From NCBI RefSeq assembly GCF_023284005.1, contig NZ_JAKIKS010000029.1, positions 1 to 52,800 of the forward strand: a DNA stretch of 52,800 nt, given 5' to 3'. The stretch comes from Shewanella surugensis (GTDB lineage Bacteria; Pseudomonadota; Gammaproteobacteria; Enterobacterales; Shewanellaceae). A program made the translations under genes and the position numbers. Position 1 is the first letter of the stretch. Each line of letters starts with the position of its first letter. Below the pieces are notes generated by a model. It saw only the letters and a program-made list of their open reading frames with translations. It did no database searches and was not told where the DNA came from. Shown one piece after another: positions 28,387 through 38,824 of the stretch.

Positions 28387-30408
28387 ATGAAACGTCAATT
28401 CAAATCGCTAACTTGGAAACAAACGATGCTAGTTGTATCAACCGCATTATTTTTTGCTATCGCTATCTTTCTTATAGAGATAATCTTTGTTGCCGTCGAT
28501 GCTCGACGTTCACTTATCCAAGAACAAAATGAATTACTCGACTCGATAGAAGAACCTATCGCCAATGCTGTCTGGGTATTGGATGATGCCCTCGCCAAAC
28601 AAATCATTAATGGTATTTTAAAAGTCCCCCATATCAAATCCTCTAGAATTGAACTCGACGATGGTGAGTTATTTGTTTCAGCCAGCAATCCAACTGACAC
28701 CACGACATTTTTTGTTGGCCTAAGTGATAAATTATTTGGTGATTTAGAAGAGTTATCCCATCCCATTTATCCACCCGAATATGTACAACGCACCGATAAA
28801 GATTTCATTATCGGTACCGTCTACTTCTCATTCGACATTCAAGAATTGACCCATGATTTATTTTTGCAATTGCAATTAAGTTTATGGGCAACCTTAGCCA
28901 GAGCCTTACTGCTCACTTTAGTCTTATCTCTGGTGTTTCATCGATTTCTAACCAAACCTATTGCACAAATCAGCGAATATATAGACAAAATCAATCCCGA
29001 ACAGCCTGATCAACATTTACTCTCTTCTTCGACAGAGCATGCCAATGATGAATTAGGTTTAGTGATTGCGAAATTAAATCAAATCTTAATACAATTTGGC
29101 CAGACACAAAATAAATTGAAAAAAATGGCGACGCGAGATCCATTAACCGGCCTCCCTAATCGTGTCCTTATGCTGGAAAATATTGACAATGCGATTCAAC
29201 GATCTAAAAATGACAAAAAAAAATTCAGCCTCTTATTTATTGACTTGGATCGCTTCAAAAATATTAATGATTCATTAGGCCACGCTATCGGTGACTTATT
29301 TCTAACCCGTATTGCCAAAGCGCTTTTAGATGCTGTCGATAATAATGGCACCGTCGCTCGGATCGGTGGTGATGAATTTGCTATTCTAGCCCTAGATGTA
29401 CAAACCCCCGAACACGCAGTTGACTTCGTCAGTGAGGTTATTGCCAAACTCAACCAACCGCTTCAACTCAATGAGCACACCATACACCCAGCCGCTTCAA
29501 TTGGGATCAGTATTTATCCCGATGATGGTCAAGTTGGCGAAGATCTTATTCGTCATGCTGATATTGCCATGTATACCGCCAAAGATTCAGGCTCAAATCA
29601 GTGGGCCTTTTTTAAACCCCAAATGACTGAGCGAGCGTCATTAAGACTTAGAACCGAAGGCGCACTACATAACGCAGTAAAAAATAAAGAATTTATACTA
29701 TACTTTCAACCAAAATTCGATCTCAAAACAGCCAAAATAATAGGCTGTGAAGCCCTTATCCGCTGGAAGAAAAATGATCGTGTCATCATGCCAACTTCAT
29801 TTATTCAAGTTGCCGAAGAAACAGGGATCATCATCCCTATCGGCCGATGGGTCATTGAAGAAACCTGTAAGACCATTAAATATTGGCAAGATACCTATCA
29901 CTGTTCAATCCCCATGGCGATCAATGTCTCCACCCAACAATTTGAAGACGATAATTTACTTCAAGAGATCAAAAGTTTCTCTGAAAAATATCATATTTCA
30001 CCTAATCTGCTTGAAATTGAAGTCACGGAAACGTCATTAATGAATGATATTGATATCGCTATTTATAAATTACAGCAACTCAAAAATGCCGGATTCAGTA
30101 TTGCTCTCGATGATTTTGGTACCGGTTATTCATCATTAGCTTATTTGCGCCACCTGCCCATTTCAACACTTAAAATTGATCGAGAGTTTGTCATTGATTT
30201 GCCAAAAGATAACGCCTTAGCCTCAACAATCCTCATGCTCGGAAGAGAGTTAAAATTACATATCGTTGCTGAAGGAATTGAAAATGATGAGCAATTCCAA
30301 TGGCTAAAACAAAATGGATGCCAAACAGGACAAGGATTTTATTTTAATCAACCATTATCTCAAGAAGAATTTGAAGCTGTCTATATCAAAGAAGGGGCTA
30401 TTCGGTAG
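28387..30408 (+). CDS. Membrane GGDEF/EAL protein (c-di-GMP synthesis and/or breakdown)
   Basis: This 673-residue membrane protein has, in order: a transmembrane helix (about 15-37), a roughly 125-residue periplasmic sensor, a second helix (about 160-185), a HAMP-like linker, a GGDEF domain with intact GGDEF at 327-331, and an EAL domain with EALIRW from 455 plus the DDFGTGYSSLAYLRHLPI loop and a late IVAEGIE. Both catalytic motifs look complete, so it could make or destroy c-di-GMP. The RxxD inhibitory site expected five residues before GGDEF is absent (VDNNGTVARI). AAAGGA lies about nine bases ahead of the ATG. It is convergent with rpsO, with which it shares a terminator. Confidence 0.95.
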   Translation: MKRQFKSLTWKQTMLVVSTALFFAIAIFLIEIIFVAVDARRSLIQEQNELLDSIEEPIANAVWVLDDALAKQIINGILKVPHIKSSRIELDDGELFVSASNPTDTTTFFVGLSDKLFGDLEELSHPIYPPEYVQRTDKDFIIGTVYFSFDIQELTHDLFLQLQLSLWATLARALLLTLVLSLVFHRFLTKPIAQISEYIDKINPEQPDQHLLSSSTEHANDELGLVIAKLNQILIQFGQTQNKLKKMATRDPLTGLPNRVLMLENIDNAIQRSKNDKKKFSLLFIDLDRFKNINDSLGHAIGDLFLTRIAKALLDAVDNNGTVARIGGDEFAILALDVQTPEHAVDFVSEVIAKLNQPLQLNEHTIHPAASIGISIYPDDGQVGEDLIRHADIAMYTAKDSGSNQWAFFKPQMTERASLRLRTEGALHNAVKNKEFILYFQPKFDLKTAKIIGCEALIRWKKNDRVIMPTSFIQVAEETGIIIPIGRWVIEETCKTIKYWQDTYHCSIPMAINVSTQQFEDDNLLQEIKSFSEKYHISPNLLEIEVTETSLMNDIDIAIYKLQQLKNAGFSIALDDFGTGYSSLAYLRHLPISTLKIDREFVIDLPKDNALASTILMLGRELKLHIVAEGIENDEQFQWLKQNGCQTGQGFYFNQPLSQEEFEAVYIKEGAIR

Positions 30409-30439
30409 CGGATCATTACTCGGCGTAAAAAACAGGCAC

Positions 30440-30467
30440 AAAAAAAGGAAGCATTGCTTCCTTTTTT
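30440..30467. terminator. Bidirectional terminator between the GGDEF/EAL gene and rpsO
   Basis: AAAAAAAGGAAGCA and TGCTTCCTTTTTT are inverted repeats around a very small loop, giving T-runs on both strands. It serves the two convergent genes. Confidence 0.9.
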
Positions 30468-30483
30468 CAATCTAAAGTCGTTA

Positions 30484-30753
30484 TTAACGACGTAGACCTA
30501 ACTTCTTGATCAATTCTTGGTAACGTACATTTTCAGTACGCTTTAAGTATGCTAGAAGCTTACGACGGGTATTAACCATACGTAATAAACCACGACGTGA
30601 ATGATGGTCATGGATGTGCTCTTTGAAGTGACCTTGTAGGTGGTTGATTTGCGCAGTTAACAAAGCAACTTGAACTTCAGAAGAACCCGTGTCATTTTCA
30701 CAACGACCAAATTCAGCTAGGATTTCAGCTTTCGCTTCAACACTTAGTGACAT
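30484..30753 (-). CDS. rpsO: 30S ribosomal protein S15
   Basis: S15 binds 16S rRNA early in small-subunit assembly and represses its own mRNA in E. coli. The 89 residues are full length, including [20 protein letters not shown] and [25 protein letters not shown] lies eight bases ahead of the ATG. It follows truB after 170 bp that contain a terminator-like hairpin, so part of its expression probably comes from a promoter inside that gap. Confidence 0.99.
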   Translation of the reverse strand: MSLSVEAKAEILAEFGRCENDTGSSEVQVALLTAQINHLQGHFKEHIHDHHSRRGLLRMVNTRRKLLAYLKRTENVRYQELIKKLGLRR

Positions 30754-30775
30754 TTATATCTCCAAAATAATATCT

Positions 30776-30811
30776 AAAAAGGCTTTAGCCGATCACTAAC
30801 TCAGCTAAAGC
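30776..30811 (-). terminator. Hairpin with T-run between truB and rpsO
   Basis: On the minus strand GCTTTAGC (30811-30804) pairs with GCTAAAGC (30789-30782) and is followed by five T. It could end or attenuate transcription from truB into rpsO, or belong to the rpsO leader. Confidence 0.6.
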
Positions 30812-30924
30812 AGGCGCGCTATTTTAGCCATTTATGACAAAATACACAACCTAATATTCGATAAAAATCGCGATACCCGAGGATCGGCAGTATTTTTTAT
30901 CTTACGTCATCAACAACGCAAACA

Positions 30925-31863
30925 TTAATCGTGTAATACCACTAATCGCTTCGGTGCTAATAGCCCTTCATCATTCATGCAACCAATACCCACAAACTGT
31001 CTCTCATCACCGATGGTGATCCGAACTAACTCATCAGGGATTAAACCTAGAGCTTGCACAGCCTGTCCCTGCATAAGATAAGGCGCACTCAGTTCAGGTA
31101 AATTAATTTCACGCAAACTGCTAACGGCTGTATCCATCGGTAGTAACAGCGGATCAAGTAAAAGACTGGATTTGATTTCTTGTTCGTCAGCTTTAGCCAC
31201 TAACGCTTCAAGTGTTGCTAATGACATCATGTTTTCAGCAGGATAACCCGCCACTTGTGTCCGGCGCAGCATTATAACATGTGCCCCACAACCCAGCATT
31301 TCACCCAAATCATCAGTAATTGTGCGAATATAGGTCCCTTTTGAACAATGAATATCTAAGGTTAATTCATCACCTTCAAGAGAAACAAAATTTAATTCAA
31401 ATACTGTAATGTGACGAGCTTGCCTAGGCACTTCAATGCCTTCACGGGCATATTTATACAGCGGTTGACCTTGATACTTTAACGCTGAATACATAGAGGG
31501 GACTTGCATGGTCTCGCCCCTAAAGTACTCAAGAGCCGTCTCTAACTGAGCCTGAGTAAAATCAATCGGGCGCGTTTGTACCACTTCACCGTCAGAATCG
31601 CTTGTATCGGTACGCTCACCTAATTTTGCCGTCACCAAATAACGTTTATCGGCATCCAATAAATGCTGTGAAAACTTAGTCGCTTCCCCTAAACACACCG
31701 GTAGCATACCCGTTGCTAAAGGATCCAATGCCCCTGTATGGCCTGCCTTCGCAGCACCAAACAATCGCTTCACTCTTTGCAACGCAAAATTAGAGCTCAT
31801 TCCAGTATCTTTATCTAACAGCAATACGCCATCAATTAAACGACCACGAGAACGACGCGCCAT
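30925..31863 (-). CDS. truB: tRNA pseudouridine(55) synthase
   Basis: TruB makes pseudouridine 55 in the T-loop of tRNAs. The catalytic Asp lies in [22 protein letters not shown], and [20 protein letters not shown] and [14 protein letters not shown] are further family motifs. The 312-residue protein ends in a PUA-like segment. Its ATG overlaps the stop codon of rbfA (TAATG at 31863), so translation of the two is coupled. Confidence 0.98.
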   Translation of the reverse strand: MARRSRGRLIDGVLLLDKDTGMSSNFALQRVKRLFGAAKAGHTGALDPLATGMLPVCLGEATKFSQHLLDADKRYLVTAKLGERTDTSDSDGEVVQTRPIDFTQAQLETALEYFRGETMQVPSMYSALKYQGQPLYKYAREGIEVPRQARHITVFELNFVSLEGDELTLDIHCSKGTYIRTITDDLGEMLGCGAHVIMLRRTQVAGYPAENMMSLATLEALVAKADEQEIKSSLLLDPLLLPMDTAVSSLREINLPELSAPYLMQGQAVQALGLIPDELVRITIGDERQFVGIGCMNDEGLLAPKRLVVLHD

Positions 31864-32273
31864 TATTCTTCACCCTCACCTTTATCACTGTCTGGCGCTT
31901 GTTTCTGTTGCTTTGCTTCATCATCACTGATCACGCGGCTCACAAGATTAGACATGCGCATGCCTTCCACTAATGAAGCATCATAGATAAATCTTAACTC
32001 AGGCATCACACGTAGTTTCATGCGACCCGCAACCAGTGAACGCACATAGCCTGCTGCCGTTTCCAATGCCGCTAACTTCTCTTGTACGCGCTTCTCATCT
32101 TCTTCAAAGAAGGTCACATACACTTTTGCATAACTTAAATCGCGTGACACATCTACATCATTAACGGTCACCATGCCAATACGGGGATCTTTCATATCCC
32201 TTTGTAGCACTTGCGCTAATTCTTGTTGTAATTGTTGTGCGATTCGACGGGTACGACTAAATTCTCTTGCCAT
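31863..32273 (-). CDS. rbfA: Ribosome-binding factor A
   Basis: RbfA is a small KH-fold protein that assists 30S maturation and cold adaptation by binding near the 5' end of 16S rRNA. The 136 residues start [20 protein letters not shown] and contain [27 protein letters not shown], both standard; the acidic, glutamine-rich tail is variable in the family. It lies between infB and truB. The gap to infB holds a perfect palindrome and a terminator-like hairpin, so it may also have its own promoter. Confidence 0.97.
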   Translation of the reverse strand: MAREFSRTRRIAQQLQQELAQVLQRDMKDPRIGMVTVNDVDVSRDLSYAKVYVTFFEEDEKRVQEKLAALETAAGYVRSLVAGRMKLRVMPELRFIYDASLVEGMRMSNLVSRVISDDEAKQQKQAPDSDKGEGEE

Positions 32274-32291
32274 AATATATTCGCCATAATA

Positions 32292-32339
32292 ATACCAATC
32301 CGCTTTGAAAGGTGAGCACCTCTCAAAGCGGATTGGTAT
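32292..32339. repeat. Perfect 17-bp inverted repeat between infB and rbfA
   Basis: ATACCAATCCGCTTTGA (32292-32308) is repeated exactly in inverted form at 32323-32339. In between, GGTG and CACC (32311-32314, 32317-32320) continue the pairing after a 2-base mismatch on each side, so a long cruciform or RNA hairpin forms. The ATACCAAT end resembles dispersed intergenic repeats of Vibrionaceae and Shewanella. Confidence 0.9.
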
Positions 32340-32341
32340 AA

Positions 32342-32368
32342 AGAAGGCGGCTAACGCCGCCCTTCTTT
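32342..32368 (-). terminator. Terminator or attenuator after infB
   Basis: On the minus strand AAGAAG-G-GCGGC, loop GTTA, GCCGC-CTTCTT forms a strong GC-rich stem ending in T-rich sequence, 13 bases past the infB stop. It probably reduces read-through from infB into rbfA. Confidence 0.7.
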
Positions 32369-32380
32369 CATTGATTAATC

Positions 32381-35092
32381 TTATAAAGTACGTGCTATTT
32401 CAACAGTTTCGAAAACTTCAATTTGATCGCCAACTCTGACGTCATTGTAGTTCTTAACACCGATACCACATTCCATACCATTACGAACATCACTCACATC
32501 GTCTTTAAAACGACGTAATGATTCAAGCTCACCTTCGTAGATCACCACATTTTCACGTAAAACGCGAATAGGTGCGCTGCGCTTAATTAAGCCTTCAGTA
32601 ACCATACAACCTGCGATTGCACCAATCTTAGGTGACTTAAACACGTCACGAACTTCAGCAAGACCAATAATTTCTTGCCTAAATTCTGGTGACAACATGC
32701 CACCCATTGCTGATCTCACTTCGTCAATTAAGCTATAGATCACGCTGTAATAACGTAAATCAACACTTTCTCTATCAACAACTTTACGGGCTTGTGCATC
32801 AGCACGAACATTAAAGCCGACCATAATCGCGTTAGAAGCCGCTGCTAATGTCGCATCAGTTTCAGTCAATCCACCGACACCACGAGCAATGATATTCACT
32901 TTAACTTCGTCTGTAGACAATTTATTCAATGACTCCGAAATGGCTTCTAATGAACCTTGAACATCAGCTTTTAGCACAAGGTTAAGTTCTTGAACTTCAC
33001 CTTCGACCATATTGGCAAACATGTTTTCAAGCTTCGATTTCTGCTGACGTGCCAGTTTTACATCACGGAATTTACCTTGACGATAAAGTGCAACTTCACG
33101 CGCCTTACGCTCATCACGCACGACAGTTGCTTCATCACCCGCAGATGGAACACCTGATAAACCAAGAATTTCAACCGGAATTGAAGGACCAGCCGTTGTG
33201 ATAGCTTTACCGTTTTCATCGCGCATGGCACGAACTTTACCGTACTCTAACCCACAAAGAACGATATCGCCTTGGTTTAAGGTACCTTCTTGTACCAGTA
33301 CGGTTGCAACAGGGCCACGGCCTTTATCGAGTTTAGACTCAATAACCACACCTGCAGCCATGCCTTCTTTAATCGCAGACAACTCCATTATTTCAGATTG
33401 CAATAAGATACCTTCCAGTAACTCATCAACACCAGCACCTGTCTTCGCTGAAACGTAGGCAAACATGTTGTCTCCGCCCCATTCTTCAGACATCACTTCA
33501 TGTTGCGCCAATTCTGTTTTAACACGGTCGATATCCGCGCCTTCTTTATCCATCTTGTTAACAGCAACAATTAACGGAACACCACCGGCTTTAGCATGCT
33601 GGATAGCTTCAATAGTTTGTGGCATAACGCCATCATCTGCTGCCACAACAAGAATAACAATATCAGTCGCTTTGGCACCACGTGCACGCATAGCAGTAAA
33701 GGCTGCGTGACCCGGTGTATCAAGGAACGTAATCATGCCATTATCAGTTTCGACATGGTATGCACCAATGTGCTGCGTAATGCCACCGGCTTCACCAGAA
33801 GCAACTTTAGCTCGGCGAATGTAATCTAGAAGTGATGTTTTACCATGATCGACGTGGCCCATAATGGTCACAACGGGTGCACGAGTTTCAGCTTTAATAT
33901 TTGCATCACGATCAGCAAGCACTTGATGTTCTAACTCGTTTTCACGGGTTAAGATCACTTTATGGCCCATTTCTTCAGCGATAAGTTGCGCCGTTTCTTG
34001 ATCCAATACTTGGTTGATTGTCACCATAGAGCCCATTTTCATCATTTGTTTAATGATTTCAGTGGCTTTAATTGACATTTTTGAGGCTAATTCTGAAACA
34101 GAAACCGTTTCACCAATGCTAATATCCGTTTTGACAACAGCAACAGGTTTAGTGAATGCGTGATCCATCGCTTCAGGTGCATTACGCATTGAACTGCGTG
34201 AATTACGTGAGTTACGTGAATTACGGTCGCGGCGATTGTCTTTTCCACCGCGTTTATTCTTACCACTTGGCTTATTTCCACCACCGGCATTAGTATTGGT
34301 ATTGGTATTTGCCGCTGCACCAGTTGCAGGTTTACGAGGACGACGTCCACGCTTCTCTGCATTCATATCGGCAGTATCCTCAGCCGCACGCGCTTCTGTA
34401 GACGTTGTCACGTGATGATCAGCACTTTGCTCTGATTCTTTACGCGCTTTTTCTTCATCAGCCCAACGCTTAGCGTTCTCTTCAGCAAGACGACGTGCTT
34501 CTTCTGTCGCTGCTAATGCTTTCGCTTCTGCTTCTGTTTTAGCCACTGCATCTTTCGTTGCTTGCAACTTATCTGCTTCTACTTTTTCCGCTGTTTCTTC
34601 AGCACTTTTTTGTACTTGCACTGTATCCTGCTTAGCCGAGTTGACTTTGACTTCTTCTTTAGCCTTAGCCTTCGCTACAGCCGCTACTTGTTCTTTTTCC
34701 GCTTTCACTTTGGCGGCGGCTTCATCAGCCTTCACTTTCGCCGCAGCTTGCGCTTCAGCCGCTAATTTAGCGTCTTCTTCGGCTTTAACCGTCGCTTCAT
34801 CACGCTTAACAAAAGTGCGCTTCTTACGCACCTCAACTTTCACGTCTTTAGATTGACCACCACTTCCGGCAACACTCAACGTTGATACTGATTTACGTTG
34901 TAATGTCATTTTCGTGGGGGTCGTATCACCACCATGTTGCTTTTTCAAAAAATCCAGCAACTGCTGTTTTTCTGCTTCAGAAACAGTGTCCGTGTGTACT
35001 TTGCTAATACCAACCTCAGAAAACTGCTCAACAAGTCGATCAGTACTTTTTCCTACTTCATTAGCTAGCTTCTCTACTGTCATATCTGCCAT
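32381..35092 (-). CDS. infB: Translation initiation factor IF-2
   Basis: IF-2 is the GTPase that brings initiator tRNA to the 30S subunit and promotes subunit joining. Visible parts: the N-terminal helical domain ([20 protein letters not shown]), a long Ala/Lys/Glu-rich linker with a coiled-coil look, an Arg/Asn/Ser-rich region with short repeats, and the second IF2-N domain. The G domain follows ([43 protein letters not shown]), and then the C-terminal domains ending [16 protein letters not shown]. The start at 35092 is chosen because GGGGAG lies eight bases ahead; the frame extends 16 codons upstream into nusA. The protein is 903 residues. It follows nusA after 26 bases. Confidence 0.98.
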   Translation of the reverse strand: MADMTVEKLANEVGKSTDRLVEQFSEVGISKVHTDTVSEAEKQQLLDFLKKQHGGDTTPTKMTLQRKSVSTLSVAGSGGQSKDVKVEVRKKRTFVKRDEATVKAEEDAKLAAEAQAAAKVKADEAAAKVKAEKEQVAAVAKAKAKEEVKVNSAKQDTVQVQKSAEETAEKVEADKLQATKDAVAKTEAEAKALAATEEARRLAEENAKRWADEEKARKESEQSADHHVTTSTEARAAEDTADMNAEKRGRRPRKPATGAAANTNTNTNAGGGNKPSGKNKRGGKDNRRDRNSRNSRNSRSSMRNAPEAMDHAFTKPVAVVKTDISIGETVSVSELASKMSIKATEIIKQMMKMGSMVTINQVLDQETAQLIAEEMGHKVILTRENELEHQVLADRDANIKAETRAPVVTIMGHVDHGKTSLLDYIRRAKVASGEAGGITQHIGAYHVETDNGMITFLDTPGHAAFTAMRARGAKATDIVILVVAADDGVMPQTIEAIQHAKAGGVPLIVAVNKMDKEGADIDRVKTELAQHEVMSEEWGGDNMFAYVSAKTGAGVDELLEGILLQSEIMELSAIKEGMAAGVVIESKLDKGRGPVATVLVQEGTLNQGDIVLCGLEYGKVRAMRDENGKAITTAGPSIPVEILGLSGVPSAGDEATVVRDERKAREVALYRQGKFRDVKLARQQKSKLENMFANMVEGEVQELNLVLKADVQGSLEAISESLNKLSTDEVKVNIIARGVGGLTETDATLAAASNAIMVGFNVRADAQARKVVDRESVDLRYYSVIYSLIDEVRSAMGGMLSPEFRQEIIGLAEVRDVFKSPKIGAIAGCMVTEGLIKRSAPIRVLRENVVIYEGELESLRRFKDDVSDVRNGMECGIGVKNYNDVRVGDQIEVFETVEIARTL

Positions 35093-35118
35093 CTGTAAAC
35101 TCCCCTCTGTTGATCGAC

Positions 35119-36618
35119 TTATGCATCGTCGCCAAACCAACAGATATTACGGGCAGCCATAATCAGCTCACCTGCTTTTTCTTCTGTCAATTCTTCAATT
35201 TCGATCAAATCATCAATGCCTTGTTCGGCTAAATCTTCAAGCGTAACAACACCTATACTCGCCATTACGAATGCCAAATGTCTCTCTAAACCTTCAAGTG
35301 CCAATAAATCTTCACTTGGTTGAACACCATCCAATGCTTCTTCGGTTGCAAGAGCGCGCGTTGAGATCGCCGCTTTAGCGCGCTCTCTCAACGATTCGAC
35401 GATATCCTCATCAAACCCTTCTATTTCTAACAACTCGCCCACAGGCACATAAGTGATCTCTTCTAAAGAAGTAAACCCTTCATCTGCTAACACTTGAGCA
35501 AAATCCTCATCAATCTCCAGTGCAGTCACAAATAAATTAATGATTTTTGCACTTTCAGCTTGATGTTTCGCTTTCATGTCATCAACGGTCATTACATTTA
35601 ACACCCAACCCGAGAGTTGAGTCGCTAAACGAACATTTTGTCCATTACGACCAATTGCTTGCGCTAAACTGTCTGCTTCTACCGCAATATCCATCGAATG
35701 ATTATCTTCATCGACAATAATGGAAGCAACATCGGCAGGCGCCATCGCATTAATCACAAATTGCGCTGGATTATCATCCCAAAGAATAATATCAACACGC
35801 TCACCACCTAACTCATTCGAAACCGCTTGTACACGTGCGCCACGCATACCCACACACGCTCCGATAGGATCGATGCGACGGTCGTTCGATTTTACTGCAA
35901 TTTTAGCGCGAGATCCTGCATCACGAGCCGCACCCATAATTTCAATCAGCTCATCAGCAATTTCAGGGACTTCCACGCGAAATAGCTCAATAAGCATTTC
36001 TGGCTTAGTGCGCGTTAAAAATAATTGTGCACCGCGCGCCTCTGGACGAACAGAATACAATAATGCACGTACCCTATCACCTGGACGGAAAGATTCACGT
36101 GAAATCAGGTCTTCTTTAAAAAGTACACCATCAGCATTGCTGCCTAAATCAACAACCACGCTTTCACGATTACTTTTTTTAACCACACCAACGACAAGCT
36201 CACCCTCCTTATCGCGGAATTGGTCCACCACTTGTGCGCGCTCAGCTTCACGTACTTTTTGTACGATAACTTGTTTCGCGGTTTGCGTTGTTATGCGGTC
36301 AAAAGCAACAGAATCAATTTCATCTTCAATATAAGCACCCAATTCTATACCAGGCTCTTCGAATTGCGCCGCGTCTATTGTGATTTCACGAAAGGGATTT
36401 TCTAATGCTTCACCCTGATCATCAACAACCATCCAACGACGGAATGTTTCATATCCACCCGTTTTACGGTCAATCGCGACACGCACTTCGATATCGCCTT
36501 CATATTTTTTCTTAGTTGCTGTGGCAAGTGCTATTTCCAACGCTTCAAAAATCTTTTCGCGAGGAACACCCTTTTCATTTGAAACCGCCTCAGCGACTAG
36601 CAGAATTTCTTTATTCAT
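35119..36618 (-). CDS. nusA: Transcription termination/antitermination factor NusA
   Basis: NusA binds RNA polymerase and RNA and controls pausing, termination and antitermination. The 499 residues contain the N-terminal polymerase-binding domain ([20 protein letters not shown]), an S1 domain, and two KH domains ([20 protein letters not shown] and the [14 protein letters not shown] segment). Two C-terminal acidic helix-hairpin-helix repeats, typical of gammaproteobacteria, complete it. The ATG at 36618 is preferred over the upstream start at 36648 because MNKEILLV is the conserved N-terminus and GAGG precedes it. It is the second gene of rimP-nusA-infB. Confidence 0.98.
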   Translation of the reverse strand: MNKEILLVAEAVSNEKGVPREKIFEALEIALATATKKKYEGDIEVRVAIDRKTGGYETFRRWMVVDDQGEALENPFREITIDAAQFEEPGIELGAYIEDEIDSVAFDRITTQTAKQVIVQKVREAERAQVVDQFRDKEGELVVGVVKKSNRESVVVDLGSNADGVLFKEDLISRESFRPGDRVRALLYSVRPEARGAQLFLTRTKPEMLIELFRVEVPEIADELIEIMGAARDAGSRAKIAVKSNDRRIDPIGACVGMRGARVQAVSNELGGERVDIILWDDNPAQFVINAMAPADVASIIVDEDNHSMDIAVEADSLAQAIGRNGQNVRLATQLSGWVLNVMTVDDMKAKHQAESAKIINLFVTALEIDEDFAQVLADEGFTSLEEITYVPVGELLEIEGFDEDIVESLRERAKAAISTRALATEEALDGVQPSEDLLALEGLERHLAFVMASIGVVTLEDLAEQGIDDLIEIEELTEEKAGELIMAARNICWFGDDA

Positions 36619-36644
36619 CCTCTTGCCTCGTTCACCTGAATCCA

Positions 36645-37100
36645 TCAAAACTTAACGATTAGATTGCCTTTACGGATATTATCCAAAGCAACTATCAGTT
36701 CGTTACCCTCTACCATCAGAGAAAGCATTTGACCTTCAATTCCAGTAATGGTGCCTTTTAAATTACGACTGCCAGCCACAGGCATGGTCAATTGTACTTT
36801 GACTGTCTCTCCTAAATAAGCCTCATATTGCTTTGCATTAAACAAAGGCCTATCCACTCCAGGAGAAGAAACTTCTAATGTGTACTCTGTTGATATTGGA
36901 TCTTCTACGTCTAATACAGCACTCACTTGACGACTGACATTTGCACAGTCATCAACAAATATACCTTTTTCATTGTCTATATAAAGGCGCACGATGGAAT
37001 GCTTACCTGCTTGAATATATTCTACGCCCCAAAGCTGATGCCCCAAAGCTTCAACTGGTGCTGTAAGCATCTGTTCCAGTTTGTGTTCTAATGTAGCCAA
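36645..37100 (-). CDS. rimP: Ribosome maturation factor RimP
   Basis: RimP assists assembly of the 30S head. The 151 residues show [23 protein letters not shown] at the start and the conserved [18 protein letters not shown] in the middle, with a C-terminal SH3-like part. It is the first gene of the rimP-nusA-infB operon, 26 bases before nusA, and is preceded by a terminator and the initiator tRNA gene, the same order as metY-rimP in E. coli. Confidence 0.97.
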   Translation of the reverse strand: MATLEHKLEQMLTAPVEALGHQLWGVEYIQAGKHSIVRLYIDNEKGIFVDDCANVSRQVSAVLDVEDPISTEYTLEVSSPGVDRPLFNAKQYEAYLGETVKVQLTMPVAGSRNLKGTITGIEGQMLSLMVEGNELIVALDNIRKGNLIVKF

Positions 37101-37117
37101 GGTTACCCCCAGAAAAA

Positions 37118-37139
37118 CAAAAAAGGGCTAAAAGCCCCA
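37118..37139 (-). terminator. Terminator-like hairpin just upstream of rimP
   Basis: On the minus strand GGGCT-TTT-AGCCC is followed by a T-run (TTTTTTGTTTTT). It lies about 20 bases before the rimP start, so it may be an attenuator in the rimP leader or a second terminator behind the tRNA gene. Confidence 0.65.
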
Positions 37140-37182
37140 GTACAACCCCACGAATGCGGCAATTTGATAAGTCACAGATAAC

Positions 37183-37206
37183 AAAAAACCCCGTAATGAC
37201 GAGGTT
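37183..37206 (-). terminator. Terminator of the initiator tRNA gene
   Basis: On the minus strand AACCTCGT, loop CATT, ACGGGGTT forms an 8-bp stem with one G-T pair, then six T. It lies about 60 bases after the tRNA 3' end. Confidence 0.75.
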
Positions 37207-37266
37207 AACATGTATAACACCTGTAACAGTTTAAGTGATATTAAGGCTTTCTATCATCACTTAAAC

Positions 37267-37343
<77 letters not shown>

Positions 37344-37351
37344 TTAACTGA

Positions 37352-37383
37352 TGCAAGTATATTGATAAACATTGATACTTGCA
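37352..37383. repeat. Inverted repeat between the two tRNA genes
   Basis: TGCAAGTAT (37352-37360) and ATACTTGCA (37375-37383) are perfect inverted repeats with a 14-base loop. There is no T-run; it may mark a processing site between the tRNA transcripts. Confidence 0.5.
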
Positions 37384-37449
37384 ATAATAAAGCTCAATTC
37401 TTTTTCACTTTATTAAATTTCGATTTTATTACCAATAAAATCCGAACTT

Positions 37450-37536
37450 TGGTGCCGAGAGCGGGACTTGAACCCGCACGACCGTTAAGTCACAGCCACC
37501 TCAAGGCTGCGCGTCTACCAATTTCGCCATCTCGGC
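37450..37536 (-). tRNA. tRNA-Leu (GAG)
   Basis: The 87-base class II tRNA has a long variable arm, anticodon GAG in CCTTGAGGT, a normal T-arm (GGTTCAAGTCC) and an encoded CCA. It starts 10 bases after the secG stop without a terminator, so it is probably cut out of the secG transcript, as leuU beside secG in E. coli. Confidence 0.96.
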
Positions 37537-37546
37537 GACACCTGGT

Positions 37547-37888
37547 TTAATCAGGAATATTTGTATTATTCTCTGATGTTTCGGTTTTCTGCTGCACTTG
37601 CTCTTTAGCCGGCGCAACATCTTTACCTAAATCATTCCACTTATCGTCTGCCTTCGTATGATTAGCACTTAAGTTACCAATCGTTAAACTAAGAGCAAAA
37701 AATGCTATGGCTAACACTGCGGTTGAACGAGTTAAAAAGTTACCAGAACCTGATGACCCGAACAAAGTGGCAGAAGCACCGGCGCCAAAAGAGGCCCCCA
37801 TATCTGCACCTTTACCTTGCTGGATGAGAATTAGGCCAACGAGCCCCAATGCTACCAACAAGTAAATTACCATTAAAACTTCATACAT
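37547..37888 (-). CDS. secG: Preprotein translocase subunit SecG
   Basis: SecG is the small membrane subunit of the SecYEG channel. Two hydrophobic helices ([19 protein letters not shown] and [16 protein letters not shown]) enclose the hallmark loop [30 protein letters not shown]. The 113-residue length and the Lys/Glu-rich tail fit the family. Its start is one base after the tpiA stop, so it is coupled to tpiA; tRNA-Leu follows directly. Confidence 0.96.
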   Translation of the reverse strand: MYEVLMVIYLLVALGLVGLILIQQGKGADMGASFGAGASATLFGSSGSGNFLTRSTAVLAIAFFALSLTIGNLSANHTKADDKWNDLGKDVAPAKEQVQQKTETSENNTNIPD

Positions 37889-37889
37889 A

Positions 37890-38672
37890 TCACACGCTCA
37901 TCGCTATTGTACATAAACTGAGAAAATCAGTAGGTTTAAGGCTTACACCACCAATTAAACCACCGTCTACATCAGGTTGAGCAAATAAATCTGCTGCGTT
38001 ACTCGGTGTTACGCTACCACCGTACAATATCCTAATGTTCTCTCCAACTAATGGAGATACTTCTAGCAGACGCTTGCGTATAAACGCATGTACTTCTTGA
38101 GCCTGCTCAGGCGTAGCACTGTTACCGCTGCCGATTGCCCAAAGGGGCTCATAAGCGATAACGGCATTGTCAAAAGCATTAATACCATTTCTTTCGATAA
38201 TAGTGTTAAGTTCATCGCCAATGACTTTGAATGTTTTATTTGCTTCTCGCTCTGAAGATGACTCACCGATACACAGTATGGGGGTCAAATTCTGTTTTTT
38301 AGCCGCTGCAAATTTTTCGGCAATGGTATGACTCGTTTCACCATACAAACTGCGTCTTTCGGAATGGCCAATAATGACATATTGACATCCTAAATCTTTT
38401 AACATTGAAGCTGATATTTCACCAGTATAAGCACCCACGTCGTGTTCACTAACGGACTGTGCGCCTAACTTAATCACACTCTGTTTAAAGCTCAAAGCGG
38501 ATTGCTCAAATTCATGCTTTACACTTTCAAGGTAAGTAGCCGGCGGGCACAATACCACTTCAGGACTATGCCCAGATAATGTCGTATTGAATTCAACAAA
38601 CAAAGCTTTTGCCAGCTTTGCGTCACCATTCATCTTCCAATTACCCGCAACCATCGGACGTCTTTGTGTCAT
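37890..38672 (-). CDS. tpiA: Triosephosphate isomerase
   Basis: TpiA interconverts dihydroxyacetone phosphate and glyceraldehyde-3-phosphate, the product of DeoC among others. Active-site segments are intact: AGNWKMNG (Lys), VIIGHSERR (His), [11 protein letters not shown] (catalytic Glu) and ILYGGSV. Three ATGs occur in a row; the third (38672) is best placed, six bases after AGGAG, giving 260 residues. It is upstream of secG in one transcript. Confidence 0.98.
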   Translation of the reverse strand: MTQRRPMVAGNWKMNGDAKLAKALFVEFNTTLSGHSPEVVLCPPATYLESVKHEFEQSALSFKQSVIKLGAQSVSEHDVGAYTGEISASMLKDLGCQYVIIGHSERRSLYGETSHTIAEKFAAAKKQNLTPILCIGESSSEREANKTFKVIGDELNTIIERNGINAFDNAVIAYEPLWAIGSGNSATPEQAQEVHAFIRKRLLEVSPLVGENIRILYGGSVTPSNAADLFAQPDVDGGLIGGVSLKPTDFLSLCTIAMSV

Positions 38673-38824
38673 CATCATCTCCTCTGAAAGCGGCGTGAAT
38701 AATAGCGAACCCCCAGTTAAGTTACAATAGCTAAAAGCATTATTTTTTCTTAAATTGGTTCATACGGCTACTTTTCATGCTGAACATGCTCAACATCGCT
38801 TCACGCCATCAGATAAGAATCGAG

